From the NCBI GenBank assembly GCA_963741495.1, contig CAVUID010000007.1:62001-126000 (forward strand): DNA of 64,000 bases, in the 5' to 3' direction. Below the pieces are notes generated by a model. That model did not search any database. It saw nothing but the letters and a program-made list of their open reading frames with translations, and was not told the origin of the DNA. The DNA is from Sulfurimicrobium sp963741495 (lineage in GTDB: Bacteria; Pseudomonadota; Gammaproteobacteria; Burkholderiales; Sulfuricellaceae). A program made the position numbers and the translations under genes. This document shows positions 19,123 to 28,531 of this stretch, piece after piece (positions within the stretch are counted from its first letter, which is position 1; every line of letters starts with the position of its first letter).

Positions 19123-20256
19123 CTAGCCCTTTGCGCCAGCTGATTCAGCGCGTTGCGCAAGCATTTCCATGGCAGCCTCGTAAACCTCGTCTACCGTAAT
19201 CTGTTTCATTGCCGCATTGCTGCGTTTTTTCTTGGGAATGTGGGCGGAGCGCTCGTGTGTTTTCTGGATCACGCGGTGCTTGTCGATGTCCTGAAAGGGG
19301 CCGATCAACCCGGATGAAGTAGCGCCGAACAGGCACAGCGTGGGCGTCCCCAGCGCGATGGCCAGGTGCATGGTGCCGGTGTCGTTGCTGACCAGCAAGT
19401 CAAAGTCCCGGATCAGATCGGGCAATTCCTCGATGCGAAACGCGCCGCAAGCGTTGCGGATATTGGCGGATCGGCAGCCACGAATAATCTCCTCGCCCAG
19501 CGTTTGCTCCCCGGGGGAGCCGGTAATCACGATGAGCACATCGGCCACATTTTCAGTCAACCGGTCCGCCAGGGCGCTGAAATATTCGGCAGGCCACAAT
19601 TTGAACAAGTTGGCCGCCCCGACCTGGAAACCGATGGTGGTTGCGCCTTTGAAGCGGCCCGCTCCGGAGGGGGCGATGCGGGTTGCCGGGTCGTAACGTC
19701 GCGGCAAGGACATGCGCCGGGTAAGCGACGTGGCACCGATTGCGCGAACGAGGTCGAGGCGTTCCTCGATGGTGTGTTGCGACCTGGCGGAGAATTCACA
19801 GGAAAGGTATTTCCGGTATTCGCTTTTGGTCGGCGTCTTGAGAATGATGCGAGCGCCGCTCAGAACGGCCAGGGGAATGTCTTGCGGCGCGTTCGAGTGC
19901 AGCAGAAGGGCGATCTCCGGCTTCTCCCTGCGCAACTCCATGACGGTGCGCAGAAACCGTTTATAGCCACCATGATAGAGCACCATATTATCGACGGCTT
20001 CAAAACCGGCAAATAACGGGGCGAAGGCTTTGCCGACAAAAAAGGTGATCCGGGCATCCGGGAACGAGTTGCGCAGGGAAACGATGGCTGGAGTAGAAAG
20101 CAGCGTGTCGCCGAGGGCCGTATTGGAAAACACCAGAATAGACCGGGGCGCGTTTGCCGGATGCCAGGGCGGGTCGATCTTTTGAATTTTTTCCCGCCTG
20201 AAGCGTTCGTAACTGGCGACAACAAGCCGAATGAGTTGATTCAGCAAGGCTTTCAC
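19123..20256 (-). CDS. GT9 heptosyltransferase-like protein
   Basis: The frame is open to 20484, but that N-terminal part overlaps the deacetylase gene and reads as low-complexity shadow. A double GTG at 20259/20256 preceded by GGGAG gives VKALLNQLIRLVVASYERF, a credible start. The 377-residue protein contains SILVFSNTALGDTLLSTPA, TIGFQVGAANLFKLWP and LLVSNDTGTMHLAIALGTPT, all GT9 hallmarks. It probably transfers heptose or another sugar to the LPS inner core. Confidence 0.83.
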   Translation of the reverse strand: MKALLNQLIRLVVASYERFRREKIQKIDPPWHPANAPRSILVFSNTALGDTLLSTPAIVSLRNSFPDARITFFVGKAFAPLFAGFEAVDNMVLYHGGYKRFLRTVMELRREKPEIALLLHSNAPQDIPLAVLSGARIILKTPTKSEYRKYLSCEFSARSQHTIEERLDLVRAIGATSLTRRMSLPRRYDPATRIAPSGAGRFKGATTIGFQVGAANLFKLWPAEYFSALADRLTENVADVLIVITGSPGEQTLGEEIIRGCRSANIRNACGAFRIEELPDLIRDFDLLVSNDTGTMHLAIALGTPTLCLFGATSSGLIGPFQDIDKHRVIQKTHERSAHIPKKKRSNAAMKQITVDEVYEAAMEMLAQRAESAGAKG

Positions 20257-20287
20257 CACTGACTCCCAATCTCTGTGGCGTAACGCA

Positions 20288-21112
20288 TCAGTCGCCGCGC
20301 AAGCGGGTGTACAGCGCCGCGACCAATGGATGCGAATAGATCCACAGGCGACGGGCGAACCAGTTGACGGGCTTGTCCTTGACCACGATGCGCGGGATGG
20401 CAAATGGCGAAGTACCCCGCCTTGAAACCCCCTTTGCCACGCTGTAGAGGGCACTAAACCCGGCGGCAATGGCCGCATCGACATAGGCCGGTTCGTAGTA
20501 GCCCCAGGGCCAGCAGAGCTGCGGCTGATAGCTGCCGAGGTGCCGGGTCAGGGTCGCGCGCGAATCCAGCAAATCCGTGCTAAGCGCGGCAATCCGCTGG
20601 CCCGGATCGGCGTATTTTTTGTCCCAGCGCACATGACTGTGCGTATGGGAGTGAAACTCGAATGCCCCGGCCTGTTGCATGAGTTCGATTTCTGACCAGC
20701 GCAACATGACCTTGTCTTTCCGGTCGGCCTCGATTTCGCTCATGCAGCCACGGTGATCCGGGCAATCCGGAGGGGGCGCCTGCATGCCCACATGAAGGCG
20801 CGCCGGGCCGTCTCCGATCCAGCCCGTCACGACAAATAGCACGGCATGGAGCGAGAATTTCTGCAGGATGGGGTAGGCGTGAACATAGTTATCGAGATAA
20901 CCATCGTCGAAGGTAATGAGTACGCTTTTCTCCGGCACCTCGCATTCACCGCGCAGAAACGCGGCAAACACCTCGGCGCTGAGCGTCGTATACCCACTTG
21001 TAGCCAGATATTCCATCTGTGCGGCGAATGTCTCGGGAGAGACGGTTACCAGACCGGGGTTCGGGCTGACATGGTGATACATCAATACGGGGACGGCTGA
21101 AGCCCGGCTCAA
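20288..21112 (-). CDS. Polysaccharide deacetylase (NodB domain)
   Basis: The likely start is a TTG at 21112 overlapping the stop of the upstream glycosyltransferase (TTGA), with AGAGG just ahead; the frame is open to 21172. About 274 residues. The NodB domain has motif 1 ITFDDGY with the catalytic and metal-binding aspartates and motif 2 FHSHTHSH with the metal histidines. These enzymes remove N-acetyl groups from hexosamines. Its place among core glycosyltransferases suggests it deacetylates an LPS or lipid-linked sugar. Confidence 0.85.
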   Translation of the reverse strand: MSRASAVPVLMYHHVSPNPGLVTVSPETFAAQMEYLATSGYTTLSAEVFAAFLRGECEVPEKSVLITFDDGYLDNYVHAYPILQKFSLHAVLFVVTGWIGDGPARLHVGMQAPPPDCPDHRGCMSEIEADRKDKVMLRWSEIELMQQAGAFEFHSHTHSHVRWDKKYADPGQRIAALSTDLLDSRATLTRHLGSYQPQLCWPWGYYEPAYVDAAIAAGFSALYSVAKGVSRRGTSPFAIPRIVVKDKPVNWFARRLWIYSHPLVAALYTRLRGD

Positions 21113-22215
21113 GACAACCTCTGCACGCGTTGCTGGAGCATATCCTGGTAAAGCTGAAACATCCGCTGGCACATGGTATCCACCGAATACTCCGAGTTGG
21201 CGATGGCCTTTCCTGCCGCTCCCATCTTGCGCGCCGCGGCCGGGTCTTGCAGCAGGCGGATCATGGCTTGCGCCAGATCGCCGGGGTCTCCGGCCTTGAC
21301 CAGAATGCCGTTGACCCCGGCGTGAATAACTTCCGGCACCCCGCCAACATTGCAGCCGATGACCGGTTTTTCCATCGCCATGGCTTCGATGAAAGAAGTA
21401 CCCAGCGCTTCTTCCAGAGTGGGCAGGACAAACATGTCGCAGGATTTCAGGATCGCCGGCACATCTTTTCTCAAGCCCAGCAGGCGCACCTTGTCGCCCA
21501 GCCCTTTCTCGCGGATGGTCCGCTCGATGTTCTGTTGCTGCGGGCCGTTCCCGACAAAGATGAAAACAGCTGATGGAAATTCAGCCAGCACTTTGGGTAT
21601 GGCTTCCAGAAGCACCTGGTGGCCCTTCTTGTTGCGCAGAATCGCAACCGTTGCGATCAGGGGCGTGTCCTCGCGCAATTCCAGTTCGGCCTTCAGGCTG
21701 GCATGCTCGCTCCCGGGCTGAAAACGTTCGAAACTGATACCGGTATGGATCGTGACCACCTGCCCGGGCTTGACGCCCGTACTGAGCAGGTATTCGCGCA
21801 CATAGTTGCTGACCGTCACCACCTTGTGGGGCAGGATGCTGTAAGTCCACCGGGAAGTGATCGGCAGTGCCAGGTGGCGGGTTCTGACGATAAGGGGCCG
21901 GCTGCGGCTCAGGCGCCCGGCGAGGCCGGCCAGCAGAGTGTCCCGCCCACTGTGGGTATTGATCACATCCACCCTGTCTGCCCGAATTACTTTGAGCATG
22001 GCGCGAATCGCAGCGAAATCAAAGCTGTTGCGCATGGCAACATGCCGGGTTTCGATGCCATGCTCCGCGGCCCGCTGCGTCAACCCGCTTCCGGGCTGGC
22101 CCAGGATGATCACGCGTGCGCCGAGTTTTCTGAGCCCGATGGCCTCGTGCAGAATGCGGCTCTCCTGACCGCCCCACCCCTTGGACGATTCGGTATGCAG
22201 CACCGTAAAGGTCAC
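21109..22215 (-). CDS. GT4-family glycosyltransferase
   Basis: Protein of 368 residues. The N-terminal HTESSKGWGGQESRILHEAI is the glycine-rich acceptor loop seen in many LPS core GT4 enzymes; the C-terminal EEALGTSFIEAMAMEKPVIG carries the E-x7-E motif and VIGCNVGGVPEVI follows. The start overlaps msbA by four bases. Intact and typical in length. It probably acts early in core assembly, being encoded right after the lipid A flippase. Confidence 0.87.
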   Translation of the reverse strand: MTFTVLHTESSKGWGGQESRILHEAIGLRKLGARVIILGQPGSGLTQRAAEHGIETRHVAMRNSFDFAAIRAMLKVIRADRVDVINTHSGRDTLLAGLAGRLSRSRPLIVRTRHLALPITSRWTYSILPHKVVTVSNYVREYLLSTGVKPGQVVTIHTGISFERFQPGSEHASLKAELELREDTPLIATVAILRNKKGHQVLLEAIPKVLAEFPSAVFIFVGNGPQQQNIERTIREKGLGDKVRLLGLRKDVPAILKSCDMFVLPTLEEALGTSFIEAMAMEKPVIGCNVGGVPEVIHAGVNGILVKAGDPGDLAQAMIRLLQDPAAARKMGAAGKAIANSEYSVDTMCQRMFQLYQDMLQQRVQRLS

Positions 22216-23969
22216 GGTCTGCCCTCCAGTGCAAACTGGATACGATGGAGGTTGGCGTAGATGCCGTTACGGTCAAGCAATTCCCTGTGCGTGCCCGTTT
22301 CCGCCACCTGGCCTTTTTGCATCACCACGATCCGGTCCGCATTCTCGATGGTGGAAAGGCGGTGGGCAATGACCAGGGTGGTACGGTTCTGCATCAGGGT
22401 TTCCAGCGCAGCCTGGACATGGCGTTCCGAGTGGGTGTCCAGCGCAGAGGTGGCTTCGTCGAGGATCAGGATGGGGGCGTTTTTCAGAATGGCGCGCGCG
22501 ATGGCGAGGCGCTGCCTTTGCCCGCCGGAGAGCTTGACGCCGTTTTCACCCACCAGTGTTTGCAGGCCTTGCGGCATTTCGCGGATGAATTCCATGGCAT
22601 GGGCGGCTTCAGCGGCGGCGATGATTTCCGCCTCGCTGGCACCGCGTTCGCGGCCGTAGGCAATGTTGGCCGCAACCGTATCGTTGAACAGCACGACATC
22701 CTGGCTTACGAATGCAATGTTGTCGCGCAGGCTGGTCAGCCGGATGTCTTCGATGTTGTGGCCGTCGAGCAGGATTTCCCCGCTGCTTGGGTGGTAAAAA
22801 CGCGGGATCAGATTGACCAGCGAGGTTTTTCCGCCGCCCGACTGCCCGACCAGGGCAATGGTTTCGCCCGGAAGAATCTTGAGGGAAACATTATTGAGCG
22901 CAAGGAAGGCGTCCTCCTCGTAGCGCAGGGTGACGTTGCGGAGTTCCAGTTCACCTTTGACACGGGGAATTTCTAGGGTGCCATGATCCGGCTCCGGCAC
23001 CCGATCGAGCATTTCGAATATGATCTCGGCGGCAGCCAGACCTTTTTGCAGTGACTCACTCACACCGGTCAGGCGTTTGAGGGGAGCAAGCAGCATCAGC
23101 ATGGCGGTAATGAAAGAGACGAAGGTACCGACACTGACCTGATTTCCAACTGAATCGAGGGTTGCAAAATAGATGATGACGGCCAGGGCTATAGCGGCAA
23201 ACAGTTGCACCAGCGGGACATTCAGGCCGGCTGCGACGGTTTCTTTCATGTTGAAGGTGCGCATGCGATTGGTTGCGGCATGGAAACGCTCTTTTTCGTA
23301 TTCCTGCCCGCCAAAGATCTTGACCACCTTGTGGCCACTCAGGGTCTCTTCCAGGGCATGGGTGATGTCTCCCATGGTGCTTTGCGCCCCCCGGCTCATG
23401 CGCCGCAGGCGCTGGCTGAACACCCTGACCGTGAATGCGATCAGGGGAATCATGACCAAAGCGATCAGGGTCAGCTTCCAGTTCAGGTAAAAGAGCCAGC
23501 CGAGCAGGCCGAGGATGGTAAAGCTGTCGCGCACCAGCACGGTGATGATATTCGCCCCGGCCGAAGTCACCTGCATGACATTGAATGCCACATTGGCAAC
23601 TACCGTGCCGGACGAAATATTGTCGTAAAAAGGCGTCGGCAGCGAGACCAGGCGATCGAACATCAGGTTGCGCAGATCCATCACCAGTCGGGAAGAAACC
23701 CAGTTGATGGTGTAGTTGCTGATGAAGGTAAAAAGCCCTCTCAACAGGAACAGGCCCACCAATGCCAGCGGGATCAGCTTGATCATGGCCGGATCCCGCT
23801 GAACGAAGCTGCCGTCCAGCAGAGGCTTGAGCAACGCGGGAAGCGCGGGCTCAGTCGCGGCTACCAGGATAGTGCTGACGACCGATATGGCGAAGACGCG
23901 CCAATAGGGAAGAATATAGCGAAGTAGCCTGAAATACAGCGTTTTGCTGCTCAGTTCTGTTTTTGTCAC
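22212..23969 (-). CDS. msbA: Lipid A export ABC transporter MsbA
   Basis: I take the GTG at 23969 (VTKTELSSKTLYFRLLRYI) as start; a TTG at 23990 is an alternative. About 585 residues: six membrane helices then an ATPase domain with Walker A GQSGGGKTS, signature LSGGQRQRLAIARAI, Walker B ILILDEATSALD and the H-loop IAHRLSTI. The fused TM-NBD half-transporter plus the LPS gene context points to MsbA, which flips lipid A-core across the inner membrane. It is the first gene of the LPS operon. Confidence 0.9.
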   Translation of the reverse strand: MTKTELSSKTLYFRLLRYILPYWRVFAISVVSTILVAATEPALPALLKPLLDGSFVQRDPAMIKLIPLALVGLFLLRGLFTFISNYTINWVSSRLVMDLRNLMFDRLVSLPTPFYDNISSGTVVANVAFNVMQVTSAGANIITVLVRDSFTILGLLGWLFYLNWKLTLIALVMIPLIAFTVRVFSQRLRRMSRGAQSTMGDITHALEETLSGHKVVKIFGGQEYEKERFHAATNRMRTFNMKETVAAGLNVPLVQLFAAIALAVIIYFATLDSVGNQVSVGTFVSFITAMLMLLAPLKRLTGVSESLQKGLAAAEIIFEMLDRVPEPDHGTLEIPRVKGELELRNVTLRYEEDAFLALNNVSLKILPGETIALVGQSGGGKTSLVNLIPRFYHPSSGEILLDGHNIEDIRLTSLRDNIAFVSQDVVLFNDTVAANIAYGRERGASEAEIIAAAEAAHAMEFIREMPQGLQTLVGENGVKLSGGQRQRLAIARAILKNAPILILDEATSALDTHSERHVQAALETLMQNRTTLVIAHRLSTIENADRIVVMQKGQVAETGTHRELLDRNGIYANLHRIQFALEGRP

Positions 23970-24067
23970 GTCCAGCCTGCCAGACCGCAATCGGGGTGCC
24001 CTGTTGCGGTGGGGTCCTAGTAATAAATGATGAGCAACCAGTACCTGGATGCAGAATTAAGACGCGG

Positions 24068-24073
24068 ATTATA
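24068..24073 (-). promoter_or_regulatory. Candidate -10 box of the msbA-LPS operon
   Basis: On the minus strand GTTATAATCCGCG contains a consensus TATAAT about 100 bases upstream of msbA, in the only gap between gshA and msbA. A good -35 at 17 bases is not evident, so the assignment is tentative. Confidence 0.4.
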
Positions 24074-24205
24074 ACGGATTTTCATCAACTTCTTGCCGGA
24101 GGCGGCGCAAGATTCAAGCACCAGCCGCACACGCCTTGAACAAGGGTGGAAAATCCTGAAGCCGATCAGCCGGACACAAGAATGCCCCTGCCGCTCGGCA
24201 CCTGC

Positions 24206-25477
24206 TTATTGCGCGGCGTGTTCCAGCTCGATTGCCGCCGCCAGCAGTGCCAGCCTCGCCACCACGCCATAGGCATAGAAGCGGTTGGGCGGCGTATCCG
24301 GCCCGGCGGCATAGTCGGGCAGAGAGCAGGAAGTGTCGAATGCCAGCGGGACGAAGTGCATGCCGGGCGCATTGAGATTTTCATCCTGGCCGCGACCGGT
24401 GTGAACGCGGTAAAAACCGCCCACCACGAAGTGATCCATCATGTACACCACCGGCTCGGCCACTGCTTCGTTGATGCTCTCGAAGGTGTAGACGCCTTCC
24501 TGGATGATGACTTCGCTGACCTGCTGACCTTCCTTGATGACCGACATCTTGTTGCGTTGCTTGCGATTAAGACCCTTGACCTCGGATGCGTCCTTGACCG
24601 TCATGATACCCATGCCGTAAGTGCCCGCGTCGGCCTTGACGATGACAAAGGGCGCGCTCTTCACGCCATACTCGCGGTATTTTTCGCGGATATCCTGAAG
24701 CAGCTCGTCCACTTTTACCGCCAGGCATTCCTCGCCACTGCGTTCCTGAAAGTTGATTTCATGGCAATCGTCGAATAAAGGATTGATCAGCCAGGGATCC
24801 ATATGGATGATGCTGGAAAATTCCGCTGCCACCTGATCATAGGCGCTGAAATGGTGGGTCTTGCGCCGCGTCGCCCAGCCGGCATGCAGCGGCGGGATAA
24901 TGGGCTGCTTCAGCCCTTTGAGCAACGCCGGTATGCCCGCGGAAAGATCGTTATTGAGCAGGACCGCACAGGGATCAAAACCGTCCAGCCCGAGCTTGTC
25001 TCCTTCGCGCCTTACCGGCTCCAGCGTCAGGCTCTGGCCATCCGGCAGATCCATCACGGTGGGACCGGTAATTTCCGGCAGCAGGCTGCCGATGCGCACC
25101 GACAGGCCCGCGTGACGCAGGATGCCCGCAAGCGTGGCAACATTCTGCAGATAGAAAGTGTTGCGCGTGTGATTTTCCGGAATCAGCAGGAAGCGCTGCG
25201 CCACCGGGCAGACTTTTTCCACCGCCGACATCGTTGCCTGCACGCATAGCGGCATGAAATCCGGATTCAGGTTATTGAAGCCACCGGGAAACAGGTTGGT
25301 ATCCACCGGCGCCAGTTTGAATCCGGCGTTACGCAGGTCCACCGAGGCATAAAAAGGGGCGTCGTGCTCCTGCCATTTGGCGCGGAGCCATTGTTCGATG
25401 CGCGGCTGAGCGTCAAGTATGTGCTGTTCGAGATCGAGCAGCGGGCCGGTAAGGGCGGTGGTGAGGTGCGGGACCAT
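24206..25477 (-). CDS. gshA: Glutamate-cysteine ligase (Acidithiobacillus-type)
   Basis: About 423 residues from the ATG at 25477; a TTG at 25510 would add 11. The sequence, with FPGGFNNLNPDFM near residue 65, FVIVKADAGTYGMGIMTVKD near residue 280 and ending FYAYGVVARLALLAAAIELE, matches the glutamate-cysteine ligase family first defined from Acidithiobacillus ferrooxidans rather than the E. coli GshA family. It makes gamma-glutamylcysteine, the first step of glutathione synthesis. It stands alone; gshB is not in the window. Confidence 0.85.
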   Translation of the reverse strand: MVPHLTTALTGPLLDLEQHILDAQPRIEQWLRAKWQEHDAPFYASVDLRNAGFKLAPVDTNLFPGGFNNLNPDFMPLCVQATMSAVEKVCPVAQRFLLIPENHTRNTFYLQNVATLAGILRHAGLSVRIGSLLPEITGPTVMDLPDGQSLTLEPVRREGDKLGLDGFDPCAVLLNNDLSAGIPALLKGLKQPIIPPLHAGWATRRKTHHFSAYDQVAAEFSSIIHMDPWLINPLFDDCHEINFQERSGEECLAVKVDELLQDIREKYREYGVKSAPFVIVKADAGTYGMGIMTVKDASEVKGLNRKQRNKMSVIKEGQQVSEVIIQEGVYTFESINEAVAEPVVYMMDHFVVGGFYRVHTGRGQDENLNAPGMHFVPLAFDTSCSLPDYAAGPDTPPNRFYAYGVVARLALLAAAIELEHAAQ

Positions 25478-25574
25478 AGACGGAAATTGCCGGGTGAGGG
25501 ATCTTGGCAATTGTAGCGGATGTGGCCTGTTTCGTCAGGCAGGGAAATCAGTCCATGAACAAGTGCTGGGCCAT

Positions 25575-25603
25575 AAAAAAAACGGGCACCGAGGTGCCCG
25601 TTT
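25575..25603 (-). terminator. Rho-independent terminator (minus strand)
   Basis: The inverted repeat CGGGCACC-GAG-GGTGCCCG type stem (ACGGGCACC / GGTGCCCGT) is preceded on the plus strand by eight A residues, so on the minus strand it ends in a U tract. It is the second of two terminators downstream of the copper receptor gene. Confidence 0.8.
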
Positions 25604-25636
25604 GAAACTACCATTGGAATGGTAGAGAGGAGGAAA

Positions 25637-25684
25637 CTAGATGCCGGTTACGGCGGTGAGATGAACTTGCTGCATGGACGCCAT
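25637..25684 (-). other. Possible short transcript with a 15-codon open frame
   Basis: Between two minus-strand terminators there are about 160 bases. They include ATG plus 14 codons reading MASMQQVHLTAVTGI, then a small hairpin (TACCATT-CC-AATGGTA) and the distal terminator. A second terminator is only useful if something is transcribed between them, so a small RNA or leader peptide is possible. The ribosome site is weak; coding is unproven. Confidence 0.3.
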
Positions 25685-25729
25685 CATGCGCCTGCCGGGT
25701 TACAAAAACATTTCTTCCCGGTACGGGGA

Positions 25730-25746
25730 TGTAACAATGTGTTACA
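25730..25746. promoter_or_regulatory. Inverted repeat TGTAACA-N3-TGTTACA
   Basis: A perfect 7-bp inverted repeat with a three-base spacer, followed on the minus strand by another TGTAAC half-site near 25700. It lies just upstream of the possible short transcript and between the two terminators. It looks like an operator for a dimeric DNA-binding protein; the regulator is not identifiable. Confidence 0.45.
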
Positions 25747-25762
25747 GAGGGATATTTAGAGC

Positions 25763-25790
25763 AAAAAAATGGGCGCCGCAGCGCCCATTT
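25763..25790 (-). terminator. Rho-independent terminator of the copper receptor gene
   Basis: AAATGGGCGC-CGCA-GCGCCCATTT forms a strong stem-loop, with seven A residues at its plus-strand left edge, giving a U tract on the minus strand 20 bases after the receptor stop codon. It should end the tonB-exbB-exbD-receptor transcript. Confidence 0.85.
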
Positions 25791-25810
25791 CAGCATGACT
25801 TAAGCTTGAG

Positions 25811-28095
25811 TTAGAACTTCACGTTCACCCCGGCATAGATCGAACGGCCCATGCCTGGAACAGGGGTGCCCCAAGGGACATCGGTTCCTGACATGGTCTT
25901 TCCCTGACCGGTATACGCCCCGCCCAACGGCAGGTTGTAGAACGTGTCAAAGACGTTTTCGATGCCAACATCAAACCGGGCCTGTTTCCACGCATAGCTG
26001 GTGCGAAGATTCAGCAAGCCGTAGCCCTCGGTTTTGACTTCGTTACGCTCTTGCGAAACATCTTCCTTGGCTCCTACCAGATGAACTTCCGCCGTGTTGG
26101 TCCAGTTCCCCAGTTGCTGTACGACAGCCAGCTTTGCATTCAGCGGCATCATGTTATAAAGATTGTCCCCGGTGGTCTCATTCCTGCCGTTAACATAATT
26201 CAACATGCCGGATGCGGTAAAGTTGCCGAATCCCTGAATATTTCCCAAGGCATAGTGGCCGGAAATATCGACACCATACAAGCGGGCCGACTGATTGACG
26301 AAACGGAGATAGACAAACGCATTGGTTGCCGTCAGGTTCGAATCTTTGCAGGCATTGCCGTCTGGGTTGGAGTCGCACCGCTCCGCATCAATATAGTCAT
26401 CAATGTAGGTGTAGTAAGGTGTGACTTTCAGCCCCCATTGCTTCTTGGCGTCATCATGCCAGTCCGCTGTTGCGCTGAGGGTATGAGCCACTTCCGGCTT
26501 CAGGTTGAGATTGCCGACATAGCCATTGCCATCACCTGCCCAGTTGATCATGCGCATCGACATGCCGTGAGTGGACCAGGTGTAGCGCTCGTACAGGTTG
26601 GGCGAACGGGTCTTCTGAGCATAGCCGAATTCAAAGGATTTCCCTGCATCAGGTATGTAGCGGGCCAGAGCGGTCACATCCACGTTGTGATCAGTTTTCT
26701 TGTGGTCAGCGGCATTGAAGGCGGCAGCGGGAATGGGATCGTAAGTTGAGCTATACCCCTGCACATCACCCGTGTTCATATCCACCTTTTCGTAGCGCAG
26801 GCCGAATTGAGTCAGCCATTGCGGATTCCACTGCGCCTCCCATTCACCGAAGGCGGCAAGGCGGTCACGTTCGCCATCGCGAATATTCCAGAACACATTG
26901 GGCCACATCCCTTTGCCGGAAGGATCCCACCAGTCGTTCAGACGGTACTTCTGGGTTTCACCGCCCACGCGGAGCAGATCGCGCGCCGAAAGCACGATGT
27001 CTCCCTTGAGGGCCAGGCCGGAATTCTTGCCCTCGGTGTCCATCGGCATGCCCGCGGCACAGCCATTCTGGCCACCACTGATTGTCACGCAAGGTACGCC
27101 ATCAGGAGTCAGTCCAGGAGGGATGCTATTGGCGCCATACCAGTAAAGCTTATCATCGAAAAACTGCATCTTGTGACGTGTCTTTTCTTCATAGGCACGG
27201 GCTTCCAGCGCACCCCACGCAAACTGTCCCTTGTAACGCAGATTGACCTGCTCGCTGTCGTTGCCGGTCATGTCCATGCGCTGGTTGGGGTAGCCCTGGT
27301 AGGGAATGTCCTGCATTCCAAGCTTGAGTTCTACCAGATGGTTTTCATGGCGCAGCGCAAGTCCGAGGGATTGGTTGATTGATTTGTACATGGTCGACCC
27401 GACCTCGTCCCCGGCCAGCCAGCCCCTGCCTGCCGCCGCCAGGCCGGCCGCTCTTGAAGTCCCCGCCCGCCTTGTAATTTTCGGACTCCGCAGTCGAACC
27501 GCTATACGTCAGGCTCAGCTTTTCGCTTGCGACTGTTGCCGAAAGGTTGCCACCCATGGCATTGCCGTTGCTGCGATAAAAAGCGCCGGCCTGACCCTTG
27601 AGCAAAGTCCCCTGCCCGGCTGCGGCAAACTCCGGCTCTGGCGATTTCACCAGGATGGCGCCGCCGATACTGTCGCCGCTCACGCTCACCGGCGCAATGC
27701 CGGAAAACACCTGAATGCTGCTCCACATTGGATGGATCAATGTAGGAAAGCGGCGGGTTCATGTGGTTGCCGCAGGCGGAGATCAGGTCCATGCCATCGA
27801 CCTTGATGCGCAGGCGGTCGTCCGCCAGGCCGTGGATGACCGGCAGGCTGGAAACGCCGCCAGCACCATACATACTGACGCCGGGCACATCCCTGAGCAG
27901 GCTGGCGCTATCGCTGGTCGCCGCCCGCATGCCGGCGAGGCTGGCTTCGCCAACCTGGGTAGCGCCGACAGCGTCTTTGGAAGCACTGACCGTGACTTCC
28001 GGCAGCGTGGTGGTTTTGTTGTCATCTGCGGCCATGGCCAATTGCGGCAAGGCCAGTGCGACAGCAAGGGGAATGATGCGTAGCTGGTGTTTCAT
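25811..28095 (-). CDS. oprC: TonB-dependent copper receptor, OprC/NosA type (two frameshifts)
   Basis: About 760 residues when an extra base near 27717 and another near 27455 are removed. Signal peptide QLRIIPLAVALALPQLAMA, TonB box region TLPEVTVSA, plug with PVIHGLADDRLRIKVDG, 22-strand barrel and a terminal phenylalanine (YAGVNVKF). The plug contains ISACGNHMNPPLSYID with Cys108 and Met112; a CxxxM pair at this place is the copper site of OprC. RMDM in the barrel is a further candidate ligand. OprC/NosA receptors import copper for nitrous oxide reductase and oxidases. Last gene of the tonB-exbBD operon, with an AGGAGG ribosome site. Confidence 0.85.
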
Positions 28096-28116
28096 GAGAC
28101 CTCCTGGTTAATAAAA

Positions 28117-28521
28117 TTATTGCGGAATGGTAATGAATCCGAGTTTGGCGATGCCGGCGCGGTTGATCGCCGCCATGACCTGGGCCACGCGGCCATATTT
28201 GACGTTCTCATCGGCATGAAGCTGGACGTTGATGTCAGGCGTGGCGGCGCGCATGGTTTTAAGTTCGTTTTCGAGAATATCGAAATGGATCGGGCGCTGG
28301 TCGATATACACCGTGCCCTGGGCATTGATGGCCAGCTGGATGGTATGGGTCTGCTTGAGCGGGGCGACCGGCGCGGTCTTGGGCAGATCGACCTTGACTG
28401 CCTGCATCAGCAGCGGGGCGGTGACGATAAACACGATCAGGAGCACCAGCATCACGTCCACCAGCGGCGTGACGTTGATGTCCGACATGGCGGTTTGTTC
28501 GGATGAAGTGTGCAGGGCCAT
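28117..28521 (-). CDS. exbD: ExbD biopolymer transport protein
   Basis: Protein of 134 residues with an N-terminal cytoplasmic segment, one helix (VTPLVDVMLVLLIVFIVTAP) carrying the essential aspartate, and a periplasmic domain. ExbD works with ExbB to convert the proton gradient into motion of TonB. It lies between exbB and the copper receptor, so the whole energising unit is dedicated to or at least cotranscribed with copper uptake. Confidence 0.93.
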   Translation of the reverse strand: MALHTSSEQTAMSDINVTPLVDVMLVLLIVFIVTAPLLMQAVKVDLPKTAPVAPLKQTHTIQLAINAQGTVYIDQRPIHFDILENELKTMRAATPDINVQLHADENVKYGRVAQVMAAINRAGIAKLGFITIPQ

Positions 28522-28531
28522 GATGAGTTCC

